Origin: Lathyrus oleraceus | Taxonomy: Eukaryota > Streptophyta > Magnoliopsida > Fabales > Fabaceae | NCBI RefSeq assembly: GCF_024323335.1 | Contig: NC_066579.1 | Span: 132,734,354-132,798,353 of the forward strand | Reading direction: 5' to 3' | Length of the DNA: 64,000 nt | Shown: positions 44,719 to 56,455 of the stretch, one piece after another | How the letters are laid out: every line of letters starts with the position of its first letter | How positions within the stretch are numbered: position 1 is the first letter of the stretch | Notes under the pieces: model-generated | The model's input: the letters and a program-made list of their open reading frames with translations, nothing else | Told to the model about the DNA's origin: nothing | Database searches by the model: none | Made by a program: the position numbers and the translations under genes

Positions 44719-46635
44719 TGTAACACCCTTCTAAAATACCCCAATAATTAACTAATTCAACAAAATATAAATCAGAGTAGATATGCAATTTAAGGGTGTC
44801 ACACTTGACACTTCACACCATTCACCATAATAACTTGTCATGCTCATTTATTAATCAAAATAAAACATTGCATAATACGCAGCGGATAGAGATCAATTCA
44901 ATCATGCAAACCATGTAACACATTACATGTAAAGTTGTTCAACAACCAAAATGAAAACAAAGTAAAACATCCCGTCCCGATGTTACATCTACCAGAGCAT
45001 GACCCACTAAGGAACTACACTAGACTTCAAGCACTAGCTTCTACTCAATCACTGCTCGTTACCTGAAACATAGTTGTAAGGGTGAGTTCCTCAATCGATA
45101 TAACAAGCATTATAAAATATCATGTAATGCTAAGTAAATTAACACATTTCATCACCCTAATCATATCACACATTCAGCAACGGCAACATCAACTCAAAAT
45201 CATAATCATACTCAACCCAACACAAAACCCACGTATAATATTGGAATACATCCATTCATATTATACGCCATACATACATTATGCAATGAGACTCCATGCA
45301 TGCGGTACCGACTATTCGTGAACACATAGTTCAACCTCACCGATCAAATCCAGATACGGCTACCAAGCTCACTAGTCCCACTCATTTGAGACCTAGTGAC
45401 TCACATCACTAATTCCTCACCGTGGGAATTAGCTACCACCCCAAGGGCTATGCTATGCACGCTAAATCACCTAGCATGCAAACATCAACAACAATCCACA
45501 ATAATTCACTCACTAATTCCTCACCATGGGAATTAGCTACCACCATAAAGGCCATATTATGCACACTAAATCACCTAGCATGCAACCATCAACAATCCAC
45601 AATGGACATATGCTCACACTCTAAGCCATAAACAGTCCATTCACAATAGCATACATAATAGATATATTCACAACATTATGCACACCATCATACATCATCA
45701 ATACAATTATCACAGAATCATATTATGTCACGCCACATAATCAATCACAGTATTAGCACACTCTACTAATACCTACACTGCTCAAAACAACGGGAAATTG
45801 ATCCCTCCTATATCATACACCAATATAGGCCAATCATCAATTGTTCACAATATTTAAAATATCAGTTTTTCTACTTTTCCAACAGTGTTAACCGGTTAAC
45901 GCCCTGGGTTAACCGGTTAACGCAACACAAAACACGCTTCCTGGCACATTTTAACAATGTTAACCGGTTAACACCCTGGGTTAACCGGTTAACGCAAGAC
46001 AGACAGCAATATTTCACAATTCATAACAGTGTTAACCGGTTAACACCCTGGGTTAACCGGTTAACGCAAGACAGAAAGCTGTTCCTGCGCTAACACGAAG
46101 CAGAATGCAGAATCCTCCGCATTTTCCGCCGTTGGAGGACTTCCGGACCTCCGATTCCAATTCCGTAAAAAACTACACATTCGGAAAATCACAACTCACC
46201 CAATTATAGATTCAATTACAGCTTTAACATAACTTATTCATCCCAATTTTTCAGCACTCATCATCCCAATTAGGGTCAATTCAACGGCTTATTACTACCC
46301 ATTACATGTTAACCCATAATACCCATTAAACGACGATAAACCCCTCTTACCTGAGTTAATCCGGCAAATCCTTTCTTGACCTTCGACAATCGTGAATTCT
46401 CCTCTTGAGCCCTAGCCTCTTCTTCTCCCTTTCTCAGTTTCTTCTCTTTTCTCCCAATGTTACGTGTTCTCTGTTTTCAGTAAAAAACCCTTTTTACCAA
46501 ATGGGACTCTTTATATATATTCCAACTTATTATTCCAATAATAATAATCCAATAATATTCCAATTATTTAATTAAATTAATAAATATACTATTAACTTAA
46601 ATTAAATAATTATCATATTTTATCGGGGTGTTACA
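44719..46635 (-). repeat. Tekay-2 5' LTR
   Basis: Right-hand 1917-bp LTR, the promoter copy, with the same 104-bp duplication and paired-palindrome array (starting at 45887) as the 3' LTR. Poly-A and poly-T runs differ by one base each between the LTRs. Confidence 0.95.
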
Positions 46636-47503
46636 AGTACAATTCCACTAGTAGGAATGCTTATTAGTCTTCCCTAGTAAGTAACTTCTCCACAAAGCCT
46701 TTTCAATAAAGAATTTCCCCAGCAAACTCACTCACCGTGAGTCGTCAAAAGAATATATCCAGTAGTCTGTCATACTGAATGATCGTTATCAACCAGTAAG
46801 CAGGTTTTCACCCCTCACATCCCCAGCTTATTAAGTTATCCCACACAATGGATGTGTTCCATAAAATACACCGTGGTTTTATCATAGGGTTACACCGGGG
46901 TTTTTCAAGGGGTTCCACCAAAGGTTTCATTAAAGAGTTTTTACCAGGAGTTGCATTAGGGGTTTCAAAAGAAGTATAAAGGATTTTCATCAAGGGGTCC
47001 TATCAAGGGATTTTACCAAGGGATTTTATCAAAGGAGTTTTATCAAAGGGGTTCAATCAAGGTGTTTTCGTCATTGAATTATCCACCAAGGATTCACCAG
47101 GGTTTTACCAAGAAGTTTCAACAAAGTGTTATTATCAAGGGGTTTCATCATGGATCTATCAAAGGGTTTCACCAGAATTTTCTATCAAAGGGTTCCACTA
47201 AAATTTTATCAAGGGATTTTATCAAAAGGGTTTTGTCAAGGGATTTTATCAAAAAGGATTAGCAGGAATGTCATAGAAAGATTCAATCAATGAATTCTGC
47301 TAGAATCTTACCAAGGGGTTTCATCCAGAGTGATTGGGGTATCAGTAGAGTACTACCCGATTCCCATAAAATGATCGGATAATCATGGGGATCGTATGCA
47401 AGTTTCACCTAGAAAGGTTAAAATTGATGAAAAAGGGTTTCATCAAGATGTTTCATCAAAGGTTCCATTAGGGGTTTCATTATATTTTTATCAGAGGGGT
47501 TTC
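46636..47503 (+). repeat. Degenerate short repeat region of Ogre-3, part 2
   Basis: Continuation of the non-coding region after Tekay-2. From about 46900 it is built from degenerate words of about 15-20 bases such as GGGGTTTCATCAAGG and GGGATTTTATCAAAGG. Open frames here read GFHQGF-like peptides, but they only reflect the repeat. The repeats resume after the copia insertion at 55637. Confidence 0.7.
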
Positions 47504-48778
47504 TGTTGGTGTAAGCCCTAGAGGCCAATACTTTTGGTACTTGTATCGAATTATTTATTAATAATAAAAGGCTTTTTCTTTATTATGTTTGTTTAATAAA
47601 GTCCCTGGAATAGATAGTCCGTTTAATGTATCAAGTGTGACTTAATCATGAGAGCACATTAAACATAAGGACACTATTCTTAAAGTATCCGTAGTCGAGC
47701 TTTATTGTGAAGTGGGATAACATTAAAGCATGGAGACTATTATGTTTATAGACTGATGATCACATCTCATGGATCATGGATAAGGAGTTATCAAGTCTCA
47801 AACATAGGTATGAATATTAAGAGTAATAATTATACTGGATTGACCCGTTATGAGAATACTATATAGAATGTTATGCAAAGTGTCATAAGTTATTCTCATG
47901 GTGATAATGGTGTATACCACTCTTCGACCTGAAACCACTATGGACCCTAGATGTAGAGTCGAATGCTTTATTGCTGATCCAACATTGTCCGTAACTAGAT
48001 AACCATAAAGACAGTTGATGGGTATTCCACAAAGCATGCTAAGGGACATGAGTGACCTAGATGGAATTTGCCCATCCTACGTAACAGGATAAATGTCTAT
48101 GGGCCCAATATTGAACTGGACAAGGATGGCACGGTCTATGCCTTATGTTCAATATAGACATAAGGGCAAAAGGGTAATTATATATATAATTATTATCACA
48201 GAAGGATTTGTCAGATCACATGATATTTTCGTGTCTTGGGTAGCAGTGATGTGTTGCTAGATACCGCTCACTGTTTATTATGTTAAATGCGTGATTTAAT
48301 GTAATTGCCAACATCGTGAAAACCTACAGGGTCACACACAAAGGACGGATTGATGAGAGATAGAGTAACTAAGGAACACCGTAGGGTACAGTGCACTTAA
48401 ATGGAATACGAAATATGGTAAGGTACCACACGCTTAAGTGATTTTGGGCATATTATAAGATATGGGCCAAAATACACTTAAGTGGGCTTTTTAGCTTGAA
48501 GCCCACACAAGTGGTTCTATAAATAGAACCCTTGGGTAGAAGCATTGTCACTCTTGCATTTCGTTTCTCTCTCTCTCACTCAAAGCCTTCATTCATAGCA
48601 GCTAGCACTGAGATTGAAGGAACCTGTTCGTGTGGACTGAGTAGAGGCGTTGTCATCGTTCAGCGTCCGTGATCGCCACAAGAGGTAACGATTCTATCAC
48701 TAATCATGCCCATTTGTAAGGATCATTAAAGGAGAAATTTTTAAATTCCGCTGCGCCTTGGATCGCTATTCTCCTTCA
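47504..48778 (+). repeat. Copia-1 5' LTR
   Basis: 1275-bp LTR with TATA box TATAAATAG at 48518-48526, followed by a CT-rich initiator-like stretch (TCTCTCTCTC). It differs from the 3' LTR at scattered positions (for example AAGCCC against AAGTCC near the start, and two extra CT units in the 3' copy), so this insertion is older than Tekay-1. Confidence 0.95.
48518..48526 (+). promoter_or_regulatory. TATA box of Copia-1 5' LTR
   Basis: TATAAATAG, matched at 55372-55380 in the 3' LTR. Transcription would start about 30 bases downstream. Confidence 0.65.
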
Positions 48779-48779
48779 G

Positions 48780-48791
48780 TGGTATCAGAGC
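48780..48791 (+). other. Copia-1 primer binding site
   Basis: TGGTATCAGAGC lies one base after the 5' LTR and is complementary to initiator tRNA-Met. Confidence 0.92.
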
Positions 48792-50383
48792 CTGGTTATG
48801 AAACCATGAATCTGATAACTGTTTATTTTCTGTATTAATACGATTAAAGACAGAATGAATCAAAGATTAAATTAAGATCGATCAAGTTATATATATGATA
48901 TAAGTAATCCTGATGCAAAATACATTATATATGATATAGTGTTCTTGTTTCGTTCATTCAAACACTCAATGGTTGTTTTCCTTTGAGCGATCAATGGTCG
49001 TTTGCTTCTTGATCCGACATTAGTATGGTGAAGCAATGACGTATTGATGAATCATACTGAATCAACAATCGAGATGTGTTTGACGGTCTGAAATTGGTGC
49101 ATCAGGGTTAGTGACGGCACAAGGGTTGTGTTGTTAGAGAGTTATGCGATTGGGGTTATAACTGCACAAGAGTTGTGCTTTCTAAACACTTTTTTGAACA
49201 GTGTTAACCGGTTAACGCATATGGTTAACCGGTTAACGCAAGACGGGATTCAATTTATAAGTTTTTTAAAACAATGTTAACCGGTTAACGCATTTGGTTA
49301 ACCGGTTAACGCAAGACGAAATTCAATTTTCTAAGTTTTTCAAACAGTGTTAACCGGTTAAAGCATTTAGTTAACCGGTTAACGCAAGGCAAAATTCACC
49401 CGTTCGGCTAACTCTATGTAATGTGATCGGTCATCGAGATTTAATTTGGTTTTGATTGATTAAAAGAATTAAAATTGATAATAATAACAATGTGTTTATT
49501 ATTGTCTTATGGTGATCGGTTATGGCCTTAATTTTCCTTTATTTTGTTTTGGGTTTTAAAATACGACCTGCGTGTCGTGCCTCTCTTTTAATCTCTCAAT
49601 GTAACTTCTTTTCTCATCTCACTCCCTCGTATGAAGAAAGCAAAGGAGTCAGTGCCAAAGGAGGACAACCTTGAAGATCTTGCTTGGAGAAGCTTAGATC
49701 GTTATTAGGTTAGCTTAGGTTCTCTCATTGGCTTGGGAGAACAATTGCGCTAGGGGCCATAATTGTTTCATTATATATGTATGTTGATGCATGTGTATGT
49801 ATGTTGATGCATGTGAGAGACGATTTATATGATAAATAAACCAGTGAGATCAGAATAATTGCAAATTCCCTCAAATTAAATATTAAGTTTATGCTTTCCA
49901 AGTTTTAACACTCATCAAGACTAGTATCGGATAATGTAGGTTTCGCCTACGCGAGGTGCATGTTCTATATTAGTAAGGTGCGATGGGATAATTGTAATAT
50001 CCAATTGTTAAAACAATGGGTCAAACTTGACTAAACAAATTATAATAAGATTATATATGTTTAGAAGCAAGAGTTGGAAATTATCCATGTGATGGATTGG
50101 AATAAGGAGTTATTTACCCAACTGAATTTTTCGAGAGTTGTATGAAATACAATTGGAAGGAGTTCCTACCTAAATAACCTAGTTTTGTGTAATCCGCCTA
50201 CACGGACTTAGAACGAAGTGAAATATGGATCTCGACCCACTAGAAAATCTTCCAACGGGATTTTCCGAATCAAATGATGAGGGTCATTTGTTTTGAGTAA
50301 AATAGTGGGAGCATATTTAATTAAAGGCCTAATTAAGTATGTCAATGATACTTATATTTTCATTAATTCTTATGTAGATTACC
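48792..50383 (+). other. Copia-1 untranslated leader
   Basis: About 1.6 kb between the primer binding site and the gag ATG with no credible protein. Its striking content is the palindrome array at 49203-49383. It should contain the packaging and dimerisation signals of the genomic RNA. Confidence 0.7.
49203..49383. repeat. GTTAACCGGTTAAC paired-palindrome array, Copia-1 leader
   Basis: Palindromes start at 49203, 49224, 49276, 49297, 49349 and 49370. There are three pairs, spaced 21 bp within a pair and 73 bp between pairs. Five copies are perfect; the fifth ends in A instead of C. Flanks match those in Tekay-2 (AACAGTG before, GCAAGAC after). Confidence 0.97.
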
Positions 50384-53300
50384 ATGACAACAAACACCTC
50401 TAACAACATCTTGCGATCAATCCTTGACAAAAAAAATTTATCTGGGACAAATTTTTTGGATTGGCACCGAAACCTGAGGATTGTCCTCAAATATGATAAA
50501 AAGTTGTATGTCTTGGAGATACCTGTTCCTGAAGAGGAACCTCCTAGTTCTGCACCTAAGGCAGAAAGAGATGCTTATAAGAAGCATGTCGATGATGCCA
50601 ATGAAACTGCTTGTCTCATGCTAGCTACCATGAACTCAGAATTGCAAAAGCAACATGAGAACATGGTAGCGTTCGATATGATCGAACACCTGAAGATGCT
50701 CTATCAAGAGCAAGCAAGGCATGAGAGGTTTGAAGTTTCAAAATCCCTTTTTCAAGGCAAGTTAGCTGAGGGAGCCCCTGTAGGTCCCCATGTGCTCAAG
50801 ATGATTGGGTATGTGGAAAACCTTAAGAGATTGGGTTTTCCCCTCGGAAAGGAACTTGCGACTGATTTGATCTTGCAATCGTTGCCAGATAGATTCAGTC
50901 AATTTGTCCTAAATTTCAATATGAATGATATGGACAAATCTCTTCCTGAACTGCTCGCCATGTTAAGAACTGCTGAGCAGAACCTGAAGTCAAAAGGGAA
51001 GTCCATTCTGATGATCGGAAATGGAAAGAGACAGAACAAAAGGCCCACCAAGCAGGGTGATAAAGGGAAAGGCAAGGAAGTTGCCAAACCCAAACCCACC
51101 GTTGTTGCTTTAAATCCTAGTGGAGGCATAGCAAAAGAAGGCACCTATTTCCATTGCGGTAAGACCGGACACTGGAAGAGAAACTGCCCAAAGTACCTGG
51201 AAGATAAGAAGAATGGAGTAGAGACTTCAACTTCAGGTATTTTTGTTATTGAAATTAATTTATCTACTTCTGCATCATGGGTATTAGATACTGGATGCGG
51301 TTCTCACATTTGTACAAATGTGCAGGGACTAAAAAGGAGTAGAGATTTGGCAAAAGGTGAAGTCGACCTACGAGTTGGCAATGGAGCAAAGGTTGCTGCT
51401 TTAGCCGTAGGAACTTATTTATTGACTTTACCTAGTGGTTTAATAATTCAGTTAGAGAACTGTTATTATGTACCAGCAATTAGCAGGAGTATTATTTCCG
51501 TTTCTTGTTTGGACAAGTTTGGTTTTTCATATATAATAAAGAACAATTGTTGCTCAATTTATTTGAATGATATATTCTATGCTACTGCACAAATGAACAA
51601 TGGACTATATGTCCTTGATCTTGAAATGACTATTTATAACATTAATACTAAAAGGATGAAACCTAATGAGTTGAATCCAACTTACCTTTGGCATTGTCGA
51701 TTAGGCCACATAAATGAGAAGCGCATTTCCAAACTCCATAAAGATGGACTCTTGGACTCTTTTGATTATGAATCATATGAGACATGCAGATCTTGTTTAA
51801 TTGGAAAGATGACAAAGTCTCCATTCACAGGAAAAGGTGAAAGAGCTAATGATCTTTTGGCCCTTATACATACTGATGTATGTGGACCATTGAACATACC
51901 AGCCAGAGGAGGTTTTCAGTACTTCATCACATTCACTGATGATTTCAGTAGATATGGTTATGTGTATTTAATGAAACACAAATCAGAGTCCTTTGAAAAG
52001 TTCAAGGAATTCAAGAATGAAGTACAAAACCAACTAGGTAAGAATATTAAAACTCTTCGATCAGATCGAGGTGGTGAGTATTTAAGCCTAGAGTTTGATG
52101 ACCATCTGAAAGAGTGTGGGATCCTATCCCAAATCACTCCTCCTGGAACACCCCAATGGAATGGTGTATCTGAGAGAAGAAATCGAACCCTGTTAGACAT
52201 GGTCCGATCCATGATGAGTCACGCCGATCTTCCAAACTCCTTTTGGGGACATGCACTATTGACAACAGCTTACACACTTAACCGTGTTCCATCCAAAAAG
52301 GTTGAGAAGACACCATATGAGATATGGAGTGGTAAGAAACCACATATGTCTTACATGAAGATTTGGGGTTGCGAAGTTTATGTGAAACGACAAATTTCAA
52401 CTAAGCTTGAGCCCAAATCTGACAAATGCTTATTTGTGGGGTATCATAAAGAAACAAGAGGGTATTACTTCTACAATCCTTCTGAGGGCAAAGTGTTTGT
52501 CGCTCGAACTGGAGTTTTCCTATAAAAGGATTTTATTTCCAAAGGAATCAGTGGGAGGAAAGTAGAGCTTGAAGAAATTCAAGAATCACAAAGCATCGAT
52601 ACACCTATGGAGGAATTAGAGCAGGAAACACAAGTAGTTGTGGAAGAGCAACCTGCTCAAGTAGAACAAGACCATCGTAGGTCAAGCAGGATACGTCACC
52701 TACCTGAGAGATATGGATATCTCATAACAGATCAAGGTGATGTATCACTCATGGATCAAGATGAGCCTGTGACCTACCAAGAGGCCATAACTGGTCCCGA
52801 GTCTAAGAAGTGGCTAGAAGCCATGAAATCTGAAATGGATTCCATGTACACAAACCAAGTTTGGACCTTGGTAGAGCCTCCTATAGGAGTTAACCCTATA
52901 GGATGCAAGTGGGTCTTCAAAAAGAAGACTGACATGGATGGTAAGGTACATACCTATAAGGCAAGACTGGTTGCAAAAGGATATAAACAAATTCACGGGG
53001 TTGACTATGATGAAACCTTTTCACCAGTTGCAATGCTTAAATTTGTTCGAATTTTACTTGCTATCGTTGCATATCATGATTATGAAATATGGCAGATGGA
53101 TGTCAAAACTGCTTTCCTTAATGGGAATCTTCTTGAGGATGTGTACATGACACAACCTGAAGGATTTGACATACCAGAAGAAGCCCAAAAGATATGTAAG
53201 TTACAAAGGTAAATCTATGGATTGAAGCAAGCTTCCAGAAGCTGGAATCTTCGTTTTGATGAAACAGTAAAACAATATGGATTCATCAAGAACGAAGATG

Positions 53301-54343
53301 AGCCTTGTGTCTACAAGAAGGTTAGTGGGAGCATGATCGTGTTCCTGGTATTATATGTAGATGACATATTACTCATTGGAAACGATGTCCCCACCCTGCA
53401 ACAAGTAAAGTCTTGGTTGGGGAAATGCTTTTCTATGAAGGACCTAGGTGAAGCAGCCTATATATTAGGAATCAGAATCTATAGAGATAGATCACAAAAA
53501 CTGCTTGGCCTAAGTCAGAGTACGTACATAGACAAAGTGTTGAGACGCTTTAACATGCATGATTCCAAGAAAGGATTCATACCTATGCAACATGGCCTGT
53601 GTCTATCAAAAACACAATCCCCTTCAAATAAGGAAGAAAGGGATTGTATGAATAAGATTCCATATGCATCTGCAATAGGATCTATCATGTATGCCATGTT
53701 ATGTACTCGACCAGATGTCTTGTATGCTTTAAGTGCAACGAGTAGGTACCAATCTGATCCTGGTGATGCCCATTGGGTAGCTGTCAAGAATATCCTTAAG
53801 TACTTGAGAAGTACTAAGGACTCATTCTTGATAGATGGAGGTCAAGAAGAGTTGGCTGTAATTGGATACACCGATGCCAGCTTCCAGACAGATAAGGATG
53901 ACTTTAGATCGCAATCTGGTTATGTGTTTTGCTTAAACGGTGGCACTGTGAGCTGGAAAAGTTCAAAGCAAGATATAGTTGCTGATTCTACAACCGAGGC
54001 CGAGTATATTCCTGCCTCAAGTGCAGCAAAGGAAGCTGTTTGGATCAAAAAGTTCATTAGTGAACTTGACATAGTTCCTAGCATTGTGGATCCCATTGGT
54101 CTCTATTGTGATAACAATGGTGCTATCGCACAAGCTAAGGAGCCTAGATCTCACCAACGATCCAAACACATACTTAGGCGTTATCACCTCATTCGAGAGA
54201 TAATAGATAGAGGAGATGTGAAAATGTGTAGAGTACCTACACTTAACAATATTGCTGACCCACTGACAAAGCCTCTTGCGAAGCAGAAGCATGATGGCCA
54301 TACTAGATCTATGGGCATTAGGGGTATGTCTGATTGGCTGTAG
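50384..54343 (+). pseudogene. Copia-1 gag-pol polyprotein with two in-frame stops
   Basis: A single frame of 1320 codons interrupted by TAA at 52523-52525 and 53210-53212. The first part (713 aa) has gag with SGTNFLDWHRNLRIVLK, one knuckle (CGKTGHWKRNC), protease WVLDTGCGSHIC, the pre-integrase region with LWHCRLGHIN, and integrase with HTDVCGPL, FTDDFSRYGY and WNGVSERRNRTL. The second part starts RT (NPIGCKWVFKKK, QMDVKTAFLNG). The third has IYGLKQASRSWN-type sequence after the stop, the RT active site YVDDILLIGND, and RNase H (GYTDASF, TEAEYI). All active-site motifs are visible, but full polyprotein synthesis is blocked. Confidence 0.94.
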
Positions 54344-54345
54344 TG

Positions 54346-54357
54346 CTAGTGGGAGAT
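54346..54357 (+). other. Copia-1 polypurine tract
   Basis: AGTGGGAGAT directly precedes the 3' LTR (TGTTGG), the common polypurine tract form of plant Ty1/copia elements. Confidence 0.9.
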
Positions 54358-55636
54358 TGTTGGTGTAAGTCCTAGAGGCCAATACTTTTGGTACTTGTAT
54401 CGAATTATTTATTAATAATAAAAGGCTTTTTCTTTATTATGTTTGTTTAATAAAGTCCCTGGAATAGATAGTCCGTTTAATGTATCAAGTGTGACTTAAT
54501 CATGAGAGCACATTAAACGTAATGACACTATTCTTAAAGTATCCGTAGTCGAGCTTTATTGTGAAGTGGGATAACATTAAAGCATGGAGACTATTATGTT
54601 TATAGACTGATGATCACATCTCATGGATCACGGATAAGGAGTTATCAAGTCTCAAACATAGGTATGAATATTAAGAGTAATATTTATACTGGATTGACCC
54701 GCTATGAGAATACTATATAGAATGTTATGCAAAGTGTCATAAGTTATTCTCATGGTGATAATGGTGTATACCACTCTTCGACCTGAAACCACTATGGACC
54801 CTAGATGTAGAGTCGAGTGCTTTATTGTTGATCCAACGTTGTTCGTAACTAGATAACCATAAAGACAGTTGGTGGGTACTCCACAAAGCATGCTAAGGGA
54901 CATGAGTGACCTAGATGGAATTTGCCCATCCTGCGTAACAGGATAAATGTCTATGGGCCCAATATTGAATTGGACAAGGATGACACGGTCTATGCCTTGT
55001 GTTCAATATAGACATAAGGGCAAAAGGATCATTATACACATAATTATTATCACAGAAGGATTTGTCAGATCACATGACATTTTCGTGTCTTGGGTAGCAG
55101 TGATGTGTTGCTAGATACCGCTCATTGTTTATTATTTTAAATGTGTGATTTAATGTAATTGCCAACGTCGCGAAAACCTACAGGGTCACACACAAAGGAC
55201 GGATTGATGAGAGATAGAGTAACTAAGGAACACCGTAGGGTACGGTGCACTTAAATGGAATACGAAATATGGTAAGGTACCACACGCTTAAGTGATTTTG
55301 GGCATGTTATAAGATATGGGCCAAAATACACTTAAGTGGGTTTTTTAGCTTGAAGCCCACACAAATGGTTCTATAAATAGAACCCTTGGGTAGAAGCATT
55401 GTCACTCTTGCATTTTGTTTCTCTCTCTCTCTCTCACTCAAAGCCTTCATTCATAGCAGCTAACACTGAGATTGAAGGAACCCGTTCGAGTGGACTGAGT
55501 AGAGGCGTTGTCATCGTTTAATGTTCGTGATCGCCACAAGAGGTAACGATTCTATCACTGATCATGCCCATTCGTAAGGATCATTAAAGGAGAAATTTTT
55601 AAATTCCGCTGCGCCTTGGATCGCTATTCTCCTTCA
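54358..55636 (+). repeat. Copia-1 3' LTR
   Basis: 1279-bp LTR with the same ends as the 5' copy. The four extra bases are explained by a longer CT run near 55425. Confidence 0.95.
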
Positions 55637-56455
55637 GTTTCATCAAGGTTTTATCAAAGGGTTCCACCAGGTTTTCACCATGGATTTCACCAAGGATTTT
55701 ATCAAGGGTTTCATCAAAGGATTCTATCAATGGGTTCTATCATGAGTCTCATCAAAGGGTTTCACCAAATTTATATCAAGGGGTTTCATCAAGGTATTTC
55801 ATCAAAAGGTTTTTATCAAGGGTTTCATCTAAGGATTCTATTCGAAGTTTCATCAAAGGGTTCCATAAAGGGGGTCTACCAGAACTTTATCAAGGGGTTT
55901 CACCAGAGGGGTTTCACCAGAGGGGTTTCAGCTGAAGTGATTGTGGTATCACTAACGTCCTACCCAACACCAGGGACATGATCAGATGATCATAGGAATA
56001 ATATGTAAGTGTCACCAGGAGAGGTTGAAACTGATCATCAAGGAATTAGTCGAGGGGTTCCATCAGGGATTTTTCAAAAGGGTTTCATCAAGGTCTTATC
56101 ATCAGGGGTTCCATCATAAGTTGTATAAGGGGTTTCATCAAGTGTTTTGCCGAGGATTTTATTAAGAGTTTCATCAAGGGTTCTACCAAGGTTATCAAAC
56201 AGCGACTAGAGGATCGTCTGAGTCCTGCCCTATTTCTGTGATTATGGGAATCAAATGCAAGGAGATATTATTAGGGATACATCAAAGTAGGGTGCCAACA
56301 GAGCATCAAGGATTGGTCAATCCTTGCTCAACTCTGGAGTCTATTAATCCCGTGGTCAAAATTATGGTTCCTCTTTATATTTAACCATCTTCTCCCTGAG
56401 AAGATGAAGACTCGTCATCGTCATCATCTCAGTTTGAAGCTGATTAAATAAGGGT
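55637..56455 (+). repeat. Degenerate short repeat region of Ogre-3, part 3, with degraded polypurine tract
   Basis: Continuation of the GGGGTTTCATCAAGG-type repeats to about 56200. A short unique part with TTCTCCCTGAGAAGATGAAGA follows, then AAATAAGGGTAGCTTTCGTA at 56443. The last resembles the AGGGGCAGCTGTCATACCCC junction of polypurine tract and 3' LTR that I recall from legume Ogre/Tat elements, now mutated. This gives the plus orientation of the surrounding element. Confidence 0.5.

Larger units (their letters stand above)
38265..46635 (-). mobile_element. Tekay/Del-type chromovirus Tekay-2, complete, one nonsense stop
   Basis: Complete 8371-bp element on the minus strand: LTRs at 38265-40181 and 44719-46635 (1917 bp each), target duplication agtac (38260-38264 and 46636-46640), initiator tRNA-Met primer binding site and polypurine tract as in Tekay-1. 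The LTRs differ by a handful of substitutions and two one-base indels, so this copy is older than Tekay-1 but still young. Pol is nearly identical to Tekay-1, while gag and LTR belong to a different subfamily. Confidence 0.95.
47504..55636 (+). mobile_element. Ty1/copia element (Copia-1), complete, two in-frame stops
   Basis: Complete 8133-bp plus-strand element: LTRs at 47504-48778 and 54358-55636 (1275 and 1279 bp), ends TGTTGG...CTTCA, target duplication gtttc (47499-47503 and 55637-55641), initiator tRNA-Met primer binding site and polypurine tract. The domain order gag, protease, integrase, RT, RNase H is that of Ty1/copia. I do not assign a lineage. A 1.6-kb leader separates the primer binding site from gag and carries the same paired palindromes as Tekay-2. 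Confidence 0.95.

Noticed and set aside
55616..55981. 121-codon frame with repeated GFHQGF peptides
   Set aside because: It simply reads the degenerate CATCAAGGG repeat; it starts inside the copia LTR and crosses the insertion junction, so it cannot be an ancestral gene.
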